Source: Vicinamibacterales bacterium | GTDB taxonomy: Bacteria > Acidobacteriota > Vicinamibacteria > Vicinamibacterales > UBA2999 | NCBI GenBank assembly: GCA_030680175.1 | Contig: JAUXWO010000051.1 | Span: 96,516-160,515 of the forward strand | Direction of reading: 5' to 3' | Length of the DNA: 64,000 bases | Shown: positions 38,101 through 44,489 of the stretch, in pieces | Layout: each line of letters opens with the position of its first letter | Numbering within the stretch: the stretch's first letter is position 1 | Translations under genes and position numbers: made by a program | Notes under the pieces: model-generated | Told to the model about the DNA's origin: nothing | Databases searched by the model: none | What the model saw: the letters and a program-made list of their open reading frames with translations, nothing else

Positions 38101-38372
38101 GACGGATTGATCGCCCGCAGGCGCAGGGCCTCGGCGAGCCGATCCTGGATGCGCCTACCCCACGACCCCACCGGCAGGGTGAGCACGGTCACCCCTTCCT
38201 CAGCGGCCGCCCGGCTGACCGCATCGAAGATCGCGAGTTCGTCCGGCGTCATGTACGCGGCCCATTCGGCCACGATCGCCGTGTCGGGTGTCTGGGACGG
38301 CGACTCGGTCACGGCCAGACTGATGGCGCACACGAGCAGCGCCACTCTGGTCCGGGATGTCGTGCGAAGCAT
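35148..38372 (-). CDS. Large secreted multidomain protein of unknown function
   Basis: The 1074-residue product has a signal peptide (about 1-25) and an N-terminal region with YAGPGSDYDLTIAL near residue 110, which recalls the Asp-x-Asp site of nucleotidyltransferase folds, though it lacks other NTase marks I can point to. A helical middle part (about 200-600) is followed by beta-rich modules, one of them a carboxypeptidase-regulatory-like domain near 830-900 (TGTVTNRETGVVLPGARVVL). The ATG at 38372 is chosen for its strong AGGAGG site 5 nt upstream; a longer frame starts at 38390. It lies 18 nt behind the smaller gene and both sit between two copies of a ~140 bp element. Confidence 0.75.
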   Translation of the reverse strand: MLRTTSRTRVALLVCAISLAVTESPSQTPDTAIVAEWAAYMTPDELAIFDAVSRAAAEEGVTVLTLPVGSWGRRIQDRLAEALRLRAINPSLTTGQVNDLLRTDDTLYAGPGSDYDLTIALKDVPDRGLIARERQVVERINSRVRAHFDTPDGQRSHLVRTMSEHVWDDQKFSGEGGKFFALKSTPFALEAAPNAPIGRLPREAYYSLRNAPVPNALTHPTLWLDDAVGIIASGTVSQGTGLTEDVAKTRAAIKYWRKFKQFFEGELAGTLPPDLRRGLAERLGGIPPDVEDLLRLDNDSLVRRLQAMESVVLEQGAGGRPVKTALSQLFDRTFDDMRRYRDKVEVYDLIRRGRLAPTVEAVSETLSRWDGIRRVLARMGGRALGAAAGVLSVPAMYGALEKYATGDSIGFARDLAGLLADVATPGAGLAAELADLGRALAAEGLITAADAVFFDPLNQEVLTAYYETESEEYGVFTMEGSPFAGLRRETLYARYRMSPEEARQALARDARLFVGMLPKGERLVGHTATSFWDLISRLGFLTTGAGSLADALTVALMGDWERSRLQVDAILALGDQLQFPGYFVPELPPVSVVVDGDTVTAGEVGAVTMTLAPGESRTVTVDVVRRYGRRFGIPGLLKKSTGGVENRQSYFETVGKVRGGVTARLLEVFERGFEVGTAPAAPGLPAGKPVRVFGRTAVDRWVEASTGLFEVAPLDVSHLSARECPGWRVEGPWTPGEGWQQTLSLPYPNENGEGTINARTARVHIVVTAPAPDSEPCTVDETLVVSWRAPIGDASLRHTVHVRARLAPVPSTAFEVTGTVTNRETGVVLPGARVVLTGTRTYTTIAGPDGTVVFSAIPAGEYEIAIGYPGFETRRTTLAVNRHLRNGTFALTPTTTAQERPRPVPSDTVAAPTTPERVAPSAPTSTEFTVSFGDSYVPKADKSDAGQRFTFTAPGPGTITVTYTYRPAKPSTVRYYGDESGYRAQARVEWSAAGQKPGRVNAGWLYRGTTQLPETTGTATFSVTAAGPVELRAYPEETPAYFYRNQWVDNWYDATHTHYHGATAVIRVAFTPAK

Positions 38373-38390
38373 GGCTCCTCCTCTCCCCAT

Positions 38391-39161
38391 TCACCGCAGG
38401 GGCAGGAACACCACCATCCTGGAGGGTTCCAGGGAATCGGCAGGCGTGAGGGCGACGTCGCTGCTGACCGTGCGGCCGCCGGTGTCGCGGGCGAGAACCG
38501 TCCACTCTCCGGCGGAAGGCACGACAAATCGCACGCTGCCGTTCCGGTCGGTCAGATCCGCGTAGGACCGGTCGCCGTCGGAGACACGGACGAGCACGCC
38601 GGCGGCAGGTGCTCCCGTGCCAGCGGTGAGCACCGTCACCTCCAAGGTCCTGAACCCGTCGGCAGTTGCCTTCGCGGGCACGGCCGCTTCGAAGCCGAAC
38701 GACCCACGCGCCTCCGACGGACCGTCGGTTCCGGACAACACCTCGAACGCCCGGAACGCCGTTCGGTAGTCGCCCATCGCCACGCCGTCTCGCTCCAGGC
38801 GAAACATGCCCCATCCTGCAACCGCAATCTCGACGACGGTGCCGTCGACCCGTTCCAGGAGATACAGGTCGTACGGGCGAAGTTCAGCGGTCCAAATGGG
38901 CTTGATCGGTTCCCGCCGGCCCGTGGCCTCGAAGCGACGAACCTCGGCCAGCGCCACATTGAAGGGTCTGCCATCCCGGCCGAACACTTCGAACGACGCG
39001 CCCGGCCGGACCTCGGTCACACGCGCGTCGTAAGTCGTGCCGTCCGTGCGGGTGACGCGCACCGTGACATCCACCCCTACCCCTTGGCCTGACGCTGGCG
39101 TCCCCATCGCGAGAAGGGCGACGAGCAGCGCGGAGACCACGTTCCGGAGACGGCTGAGCAT
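38391..39161 (-). CDS. Secreted protein with a C-terminal carboxypeptidase-regulatory-like module
   Basis: The 256-residue protein has a signal peptide (MLSRLRNVVSALLVALLAMG, cleavage near 26), a beta-rich domain with VRVTRTDGTTYDARVTEVRPG, and a C-terminal Ig-like module (about 165-250: AGVLVRVSDGDRSYADLTD, then GEWTVLARD). AGGAGG lies 7 nt before the ATG. A longer frame to 39302 is unlikely. It is followed directly by the 1074-residue protein gene with no gap beyond the TGA, so the two form one operon, and both products look exported. Confidence 0.72.
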   Translation of the reverse strand: MLSRLRNVVSALLVALLAMGTPASGQGVGVDVTVRVTRTDGTTYDARVTEVRPGASFEVFGRDGRPFNVALAEVRRFEATGRREPIKPIWTAELRPYDLYLLERVDGTVVEIAVAGWGMFRLERDGVAMGDYRTAFRAFEVLSGTDGPSEARGSFGFEAAVPAKATADGFRTLEVTVLTAGTGAPAAGVLVRVSDGDRSYADLTDRNGSVRFVVPSAGEWTVLARDTGGRTVSSDVALTPADSLEPSRMVVFLPLR

Positions 39162-39293
39162 GGCTGTCCTCCTCTGACGGAGGGATGCAAGACAGTCACC
39201 ACGTGCCGCCCCAGCAGTTCGGGCCAACTCAGGGGCGAGAAGAGGCGTGACCACCAGAGGCCGCCGGTGACCCGGCAGCCGGACGCTGACACA

Positions 39294-39436
39294 GACGTAC
39301 AAACACGAAGGCCACCAAGGTCACGAAGGCGCACGGAGGGGGCATTCGACGATCCGGTTCGGAACCGGATCCCTGAATGGGCCTTTTCGTGCGTCCTTCG
39401 TTTCTTCGTGACCTTCGTGTTTGTCCGTGATCAGCG
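39294..39436. repeat. 143-bp palindromic element, copy 2
   Basis: Same order as the copy at 34991-35129: GACGTACAAACACGAAGG, central GATCCGGTTC-GGAACCGGATC, CTGAATGG, CTTCGTG words, final GTCCGTGATCAGCG. Its last bases include the stop codon of the permease gene (TGA in GCTGATCACGG on the minus strand). Confidence 0.8.
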
Positions 39437-40795
39437 GGAGCGACTGAACCAGAGGTAGAGCGGAATCCCCGCCGCCATCACGAGCAGGCCGGCGCCCGAG
39501 GGGCCCGGGTTCATCCAGATGGCGTTGACCAGCATCGCGGCGCTGACGAGGACGAAGATCGCCGGCGTCACCGGGTAGCCGATCGCCTTGAACGGGCGGG
39601 GCGCGTCGGGCTCGCGCCGGCGCAGCACGAACACGGCCGCCACGGCCATGCCGGCAAACAGCGTGATGGCGAAGCCCGTGTAGGAGACGAGCGCGTCGGC
39701 GCCGCCGGACAGCACGAGCAGGCTGGCCCACGCCGCCTGCGCGATGATGGCGACCGCCGGGGTCTTGTACGTCGGGTGCACGCGCGCGGCAGCCGGGAAG
39801 AACGCGCGATCGCGCGCCATCGCGTAATAGACGCGCGGACCGGCAAAGGTCATCGCGCTGATGCTGGCCGCCAGGCTGATGATCGACACCACCCCCATGA
39901 TGTCGCCGGCGCGCGCGCCGAGCAGGCGGTCGGCGATCACGTCGAGCACGCTGCCCTGCACCGCGGCCAGTTCCCCGACGGGCAGCACGTAGAGATACAG
40001 CAGGTTGAGGAAGAAGTAGACGGCGATGACCGCCGCGGTGCCGAGCGCCAGCGCGCGCGGGACGTTGCGGCCGGGGTCGCGGATCTCCTCGGCCATGTAC
40101 GCCGCGGCGTTCCAGCCCGAGTAGGTGAACATGACCGGGATGAGCGCGAGCAGCCACGCGGCCCCCGACACCGGTCCGGTCGTCTGCTGCAGGTTCGACA
40201 TCTCGCCCGCGCCGAACGAGAAGCCGAGCGCGATGAACGCGACGAGCGCCGTGACCTTGAGCACGGCCAGCACGTTCATCACGATGCGGCCCGGACCCAC
40301 GCCGCGCAGATGCACGAGCGCCATCAGGCCGATCGTCACGATCGCCACCGCCGACTGGCGTGAGAGCGTCAGCGGCACGAACGGCAGCGGCACGGTGAAG
40401 ATCGGCGTCGCGTCAGCCGCGCCTGGAATGAACCGGTCGAGGTAGAACACCAGGACGACGGCGCTGGCGGCCATCGCGCCGGAGAAGCCGGCCACGAACG
40501 AGGTCCACCCCGTCAGGAAGGCGGCCAGACGCCCGTAGGCGGCATGCAGGTAGACGTACTCGCCTCCGGCGCGCGGCCGGAGCGCCGCGAGTTCCGCGTA
40601 CGCCATGGCGCCGGCAAACGCCAGCATCCCGCCGACGAGCCACGTCCCGAGAAACGCCCACGAGTTCGAGACGGCGGCGGCCACGAGCGGCGGCGTGAAG
40701 AGGATGCCCCCGCCGATGACGTTGGACACGATGATCGCCGCCGCATCGTACGGACCGAGACGGCGCTCAAGGATGGAGGGGGAACGATCGGCCAT
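39431..40795 (-). CDS. APC-family amino-acid permease
   Basis: The 454-residue transporter has about twelve hydrophobic helices, the first with the unwound [15 protein letters not shown] characteristic of the APC superfamily, followed by a conserved [22 protein letters not shown]-type and yfnA-like transporters look similar; the substrate is probably an amino acid. The ATG at 40795 (MADRSPS) is chosen because TATAAT lies 9 nt upstream and the longer frame runs into the repeat array. Its stop lies inside the second copy of the ~140 bp element. Confidence 0.92.
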   Translation of the reverse strand: MADRSPSILERRLGPYDAAAIIVSNVIGGGILFTPPLVAAAVSNSWAFLGTWLVGGMLAFAGAMAYAELAALRPRAGGEYVYLHAAYGRLAAFLTGWTSFVAGFSGAMAASAVVLVFYLDRFIPGAADATPIFTVPLPFVPLTLSRQSAVAIVTIGLMALVHLRGVGPGRIVMNVLAVLKVTALVAFIALGFSFGAGEMSNLQQTTGPVSGAAWLLALIPVMFTYSGWNAAAYMAEEIRDPGRNVPRALALGTAAVIAVYFFLNLLYLYVLPVGELAAVQGSVLDVIADRLLGARAGDIMGVVSIISLAASISAMTFAGPRVYYAMARDRAFFPAAARVHPTYKTPAVAIIAQAAWASLLVLSGGADALVSYTGFAITLFAGMAVAAVFVLRRREPDAPRPFKAIGYPVTPAIFVLVSAAMLVNAIWMNPGPSGAGLLVMAAGIPLYLWFSRSR

Positions 40796-40804
40796 GGTGC
40801 GGGG

Positions 40805-40810
40805 ATTATA
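40805..40810 (-). promoter_or_regulatory. -10 element TATAAT before the permease gene
   Basis: A consensus TATAAT ends 9 nt before the ATG at 40795, so the leader would be 0-3 nt. The -35 position falls in the first unit of the adjoining repeat array. Confidence 0.5.
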
Positions 40811-40811
40811 T

Positions 40812-41469
40812 GGCACTCAAACAAGGTGCCCAGGGTGCTCAAGGTGCCCGAGGTGCCCAGGGCGCTCAAGGTGCCCAGGGTGCTCGAGGTGCCCGAGGTG
40901 CCCAGGGTGCCCAGGGTGCCCAGGGTGCTCGAGGTGCCCGAGGTGCCCGAGGTGCCCGAGGTGCCCAGGGTGCTCGAGGTGCTCGAGGTGCTCGAGGTGC
41001 TCGAGGTGCCCGAGGTGCCCGAGGTGCCCAGGGTGCCCAGGGTGCTCGAGGTGCTCGAGGTGCTCGAGGTGCCCAAGTGCCTGAGTGGCTGGGTGGCTGG
41101 GTGCGCAGCAGGCACCGCCCACCACCGGCACTCCGACCCCGGCACCTCCGGCACCCGGGCACCCGGGCACCTCGGGCACCTTGAGCACCTTGAGCACCTT
41201 GAGCACCTTGAGCACCTCGGGCACCCGGGCACCTTGAGCACCTCGAGCACCCTGGGCACCTTGAGCACCTCGGGCACCCGGGCACCCGGGCACCTCGGGC
41301 CCCTTGAGCACCTCGGGCACCCGGGCACCTTGAGCACCACGGGCACCCGGGCACCCGGGCACCTCGGGCACCCGGGCACCTTGAGCACCTCGGGCACCCG
41401 GGCACCTCGGGCACCTTGAGCACCTCGGGCACCCTGGGCACCTCGGGCACCCTGGGCACCTCGGGCACC
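40812..41469. repeat. Giant inverted 9-bp minisatellite
   Basis: About 28 tandem copies of GAGGTGCCC and variants (to about 41076) are followed by a 70-nt unrelated spacer and then about 36 copies of the reverse complement GGGCACCTC (41145-41469). The two halves could fold into a hairpin with arms of about 250 nt. It fills the gap between the permease promoter and the stop of the lipoprotein gene. All six frames are open, so the collagen-like frame on the plus strand is an artefact of the period. Confidence 0.95.
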
Positions 41470-41970
41470 CTATCTGGTAAGCACCTGCCGCTGGATCGGG
41501 TATTCGGCGAACTTCGCCCAGGCGCGCGAGCCCTTCTTCAGGAACAGCTCCACCTTGGCATCGACGAACTCCTGGTTCTGGAGCATCTGGGCGCGCGGCT
41601 GGATGCCGGTGTAGCCAAGCGTCGAGCGCAGGACGATGGCATCACTGGCATCGCCCGGCTGCAGCTCCTCGCGCTGCACGGCCCAGCCGTAGTGCTCGCC
41701 CCACACCTCTTCCTCACCCACGCGCCGGAAGATGGCGTTGATCTGCACCGTGGTGATGCCTTCCTCGCCCTTGTTGCGCAGCTTGAGCGACACGCTCGGG
41801 ACGAGCTTGTTCTTGCCGTCCTCCATGATCCCCGCGTCGTACCAGCCGGTGACGACCTCCACCGGCTCGAGGATGGCGATGGGGTCGGCGGGCGTACAGC
41901 CGGCCGTGAGGAGCACGGCCAGGCCCAGCAGGGACGCGGCGAACGAACGGGGCAGGCGCAAGGTCAGCAT
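41470..41970 (-). CDS. Small lipoprotein of unknown function
   Basis: The 166-residue product has a signal peptide with lipobox LTAGC (Cys25) and a beta-rich body with VSLKLRNKGEEGITTVQINAIF and a late LGYTGIQPRAQMLQNQEF, recalling small Ig-like stand-alone domains. Function unknown. A TAGAAT ends 6 nt before the ATG. The stop codon is the last thing before the giant repeat array. Confidence 0.75.
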   Translation of the reverse strand: MLTLRLPRSFAASLLGLAVLLTAGCTPADPIAILEPVEVVTGWYDAGIMEDGKNKLVPSVSLKLRNKGEEGITTVQINAIFRRVGEEEVWGEHYGWAVQREELQPGDASDAIVLRSTLGYTGIQPRAQMLQNQEFVDAKVELFLKKGSRAWAKFAEYPIQRQVLTR

Positions 41971-41976
41971 GGGGCA

Positions 41977-41982
41977 ATTCTA
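41977..41982 (-). promoter_or_regulatory. -10 element TAGAAT, leaderless lipoprotein start
   Basis: The hexamer ends exactly 6 nt before the ATG at 41970. Confidence 0.45.
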
Positions 41983-42020
41983 CGGTGTGTCGCGGGCGGA
42001 TCGCCACCCGCCGCTGTCAC

Positions 42021-42899
42021 TCAGAACGTCTGGGCCGAGACGCGCCGGCGCACTTCGTCGCGGTCGATCTTCCCGGCACGATAGGCGGCGAGATCGCTGC
42101 CGCGCACGCGCAGGATGATCGTGAGGACCTCCTCGTACGGATCCTGCGGCGCGAGGCGGTCGCGGCGCTCGTTGTCGCGGGCGGCCACGGTGAGCCACTC
42201 GTCGGGGCTGACGGCCATCGGCGCGCTGTAGTCGATCATCGCGTCGACGAGCGCCCGCTGCACCGATTCGGTGTACGCGCGGCCCGGGTCCTCGATCCAC
42301 ACGCGATCCACCGGCGGGGCGGCCGGCGCGGCCTCGACCGGCGGCGGTACGGACGCCCCCTCGGTCAGCACACCGGCCGCGCTGACGGTGCCCGGCCCGG
42401 ACGCGGCGCCACGCGCGGGCAGCGGCATGGCCGGCTGCACCTGCAGCTCGAGGCGCCGGAGCGCGCTGTCGAGCGCGGCACGCTGCCGCGGGTCCCGGGG
42501 CTGCTGCGCCTGGACGAACTGCTTCAACTGCCCGAGCGCCTCGCGCAGCGCCTCGTCGTCCTGCTCGAGCATCGTGCGCAGGCTCCACATCATGCTCTCG
42601 CGCAGCACGGGCACCTCGACGTCGAAGAACACGCCGTAGCCCTCGAGGTGGAACCCGCGCGCATTGGCATCGCCCGCGAGCATCAGCATGCCCGGCGCGA
42701 CCGTGCGCAGTTCGTGGTTCAGGCGCTGGGCGCCAAACGCCACGGCGCGGGCCAGCGCGCCCTCCATCACGTAGATCTGGTGGCGGAGCGCCATCCGGTC
42801 GACGGGCGCGGCCGCACCAGCCGGCGCCGGCTGGGCGCCGATCGGCGCCGCCAGCGCCAGCATCACCAACACGAGTCCTGCACGTCCCATCGTTCTCAT
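42021..42899 (-). CDS. Exported protein of unknown function, downstream of ECF/anti-sigma
   Basis: The 292-residue protein has a signal peptide (MRTMGRAGLVLVMLALAAP, then IGAQPA) and a helical N-terminal half (ALRHQIYVMEGALARAV and the Glu/Gln-rich EALGQLKQFVQAQQPRDPRQ). A proline-rich linker (about 165-205) leads to an acidic C-terminal part with VQRALVDAMIDYSAPM. I recognise no domain. It begins 37 nt after the anti-sigma factor and is probably the third gene of that operon, so a role linked to the envelope signal is plausible. Confidence 0.75.
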   Translation of the reverse strand: MRTMGRAGLVLVMLALAAPIGAQPAPAGAAAPVDRMALRHQIYVMEGALARAVAFGAQRLNHELRTVAPGMLMLAGDANARGFHLEGYGVFFDVEVPVLRESMMWSLRTMLEQDDEALREALGQLKQFVQAQQPRDPRQRAALDSALRRLELQVQPAMPLPARGAASGPGTVSAAGVLTEGASVPPPVEAAPAAPPVDRVWIEDPGRAYTESVQRALVDAMIDYSAPMAVSPDEWLTVAARDNERRDRLAPQDPYEEVLTIILRVRGSDLAAYRAGKIDRDEVRRRVSAQTF

Positions 42900-42936
42900 C
42901 GCCCCGTTCTCCCGCCGCGCCACGCGCGGCTCCGTC

Positions 42937-43737
42937 TTACTGCGGCCGCTGCTGTGAGGCGCGCACGAGGTAGTTCAGCATCTCGCGCTGGCGCGCCACC
43001 TCGGCGCCCGTCCGGCCTTCCATCTGCCCCACACCGCGCTCGATGCGCACCAGATCGGCGCGCCGCTGCATCTCCATGTCGCGATTGAACTGCGTGAGCC
43101 GGTACGCCAGCTCCTGCCGCTGGCGGAGTTCGCTCTCCTCGACGAGCGCAGTCACACGCGCGAGCAGATCGTCGGCGTCGAACGCCGGCGACGCCGGCCG
43201 TGTGCCGGCCACCGCAAGCGGGGCCGGCGCGGCCAGGTCCGCGCGCAGGCGCTGCTCGAGCGCCGTCAGCTCCGTGCGCCACGCCTCGTCGCTGGCGGCG
43301 GCCGCCGCCGGCACGGCGGCCACCGGCACCGCCTCGCGCGCCACCTGCGGCGCGGCGGGCGTCATCCATCCGGTCGTCACCACCATGCCCTCGGCGTCGT
43401 AGCGCACCTGCACGTTGGCGACGGACAAGCCGATGGCCATCACCAGCACGGCCGCGGCCAGGCGCGCCCACGCCGGCACCTCCTGCCAGAGCGACCGCGG
43501 CGGCGCGGCGGCGGCCGGCGCGATTCCGACCGGCACGATCGTGAAGCCGAGCGCCACGTCCGGCGGCTGCCAGCCGACGAGCTCCCGCCGCACGCCGCCC
43601 AGTCCCGCCAGTTCGGCGGCACAGGCCTCGCACTGGCGGAGGTGCGCGTCGACGCCGGTGCGCGACGCCGCGTCGAGCTCGTCGTACAGGTAGGCGACGA
43701 GCCGGTCCTTGTCGTCGCAGCGGAACGTCTCAGTCAT
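42937..43737 (-). CDS. Anti-sigma factor with zinc-binding N-terminus
   Basis: The 266-residue protein starts with a zinc anti-sigma domain, HLRQCEACAAEL (H-x3-C-x2-C near residues 28-35), and has one transmembrane helix (WARLAAAVLVMAIGLSVANV, about 88-107). A periplasmic part ends in a long coiled-coil-like helix. It should hold the ECF sigma factor inactive at the membrane. Its ATG overlaps the sigma factor stop by four bases (ATGA), a coupled arrangement typical of sigma/anti-sigma pairs. Confidence 0.88.
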   Translation of the reverse strand: MTETFRCDDKDRLVAYLYDELDAASRTGVDAHLRQCEACAAELAGLGGVRRELVGWQPPDVALGFTIVPVGIAPAAAAPPRSLWQEVPAWARLAAAVLVMAIGLSVANVQVRYDAEGMVVTTGWMTPAAPQVAREAVPVAAVPAAAAASDEAWRTELTALEQRLRADLAAPAPLAVAGTRPASPAFDADDLLARVTALVEESELRQRQELAYRLTQFNRDMEMQRRADLVRIERGVGQMEGRTGAEVARQREMLNYLVRASQQRPQ

Positions 43738-44324
43738 GATGCTTTCCCATTCAGATCGGACGCCGACAAGCCGGCCTGTTCGAGCTGGCGCCTGAGCACG
43801 CTGAGGCCCTGGTACAGGCGTGTCTTCACGGTGCTCAACGGGCACCCCTGCAGGTCGGCGATCTCCTGAAAGGTGAGCCCGTGGTACTCCTTCAGGATGA
43901 TCGCGGTGCGCTGCTCCTCGGGCAGCCGCGCCATCGCGTCCTCGACGACGCGGCTCATCTCGCGGCGGTTGACGAGGGTCTCGATCGACTCGACCGGCCC
44001 CTGCTCGCCCGCCATCTCGATGAGGTCCACACCCTCGGGCATCTCCACCGTGGGCGTGCGCCGCTGCTTCCGCATCCAGTCGCGGCACAGGTTGAGAGCG
44101 ATCCGGTAGAGCCACGACGAGAACTTGGCCTCGCCCTTGAACCCGGGCAGCGCCCGGTAGGCGCGCAGGAACGTGTCCTGGCACACGTCCCGCGCGTCCT
44201 CCTCCCGGCCGAGCGTCCGGTACGCCAGGGCGTAGATCGGCCGCTCCCATCGCAGGATGAGCTGGTTGAAGCTGTCCGTATCGCCGCTCACGGAGCGGGC
44301 GACCAGTTCTTCGTCGGTGGCCAC
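43734..44324 (-). CDS. ECF-family RNA polymerase sigma factor
   Basis: The 196-residue protein has sigma region 2 (FNQLILRWERPIYALAYR, then EDARDVCQDTFLRAYRAL) and region 4 (LPEEQRTAIILKEYHGLTFQEIADL, in parts, and a closing STVKTRLYQGLSVLRRQL), with no regions 1 or 3, as in RpoE-like ECF factors. The linker between the regions is fairly acidic. It is the first gene of a run with its anti-sigma factor and an exported protein. The -10-like TATAAT at 44397-44402 lies 70 nt upstream of the ATG. Confidence 0.94.
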   Translation of the reverse strand: MATDEELVARSVSGDTDSFNQLILRWERPIYALAYRTLGREEDARDVCQDTFLRAYRALPGFKGEAKFSSWLYRIALNLCRDWMRKQRRTPTVEMPEGVDLIEMAGEQGPVESIETLVNRREMSRVVEDAMARLPEEQRTAIILKEYHGLTFQEIADLQGCPLSTVKTRLYQGLSVLRRQLEQAGLSASDLNGKAS

Positions 44325-44396
44325 TTGTTTAACTAAGACGGCCGGCGGCCCTGTTTCGGTCGGGTGGGCGGCGACGCGGCCGGCTGCCGGACCTTC

Positions 44397-44402
44397 ATTA
44401 TA
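44397..44402 (-). promoter_or_regulatory. Candidate -10 TATAAT of the ECF sigma operon
   Basis: TATAAT on the minus strand lies about 70 nt upstream of the ECF ATG. No clear -35 was seen at the expected spacing. Confidence 0.35.
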
Positions 44403-44477
44403 GGGTTCGCGCGGCTAACTGCACGTCCCTTCACGGGTTACGCGAAGGCGAGGTGGGAACGGCGGGGCTGGCTGGCG

Positions 44478-44483
44478 TAGAAT
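44478..44483 (+). promoter_or_regulatory. -10 element TAGAAT, leaderless kinase start
   Basis: TAGAAT ends 6 nt before the GTG at 44490. GGGAAC lies 17 nt upstream of it, which would suit an ECF-type -35 and hence control by the divergent sigma factor. Confidence 0.45.
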
Positions 44484-44489
44484 CCCGAC

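Noticed and set aside
39162..39302. 47-residue extension of the gene at 38391
   Set aside because: The extension lacks a ribosome site and runs into the repeat element; the inner ATG has a signal peptide and AGGAGG.
40810..41184. Open frame with collagen-like Gly-Ala-Gln/Arg triplets
   Set aside because: It is a by-product of the 9-bp period: every frame on both strands is open here, and the frame starts inside the permease promoter.
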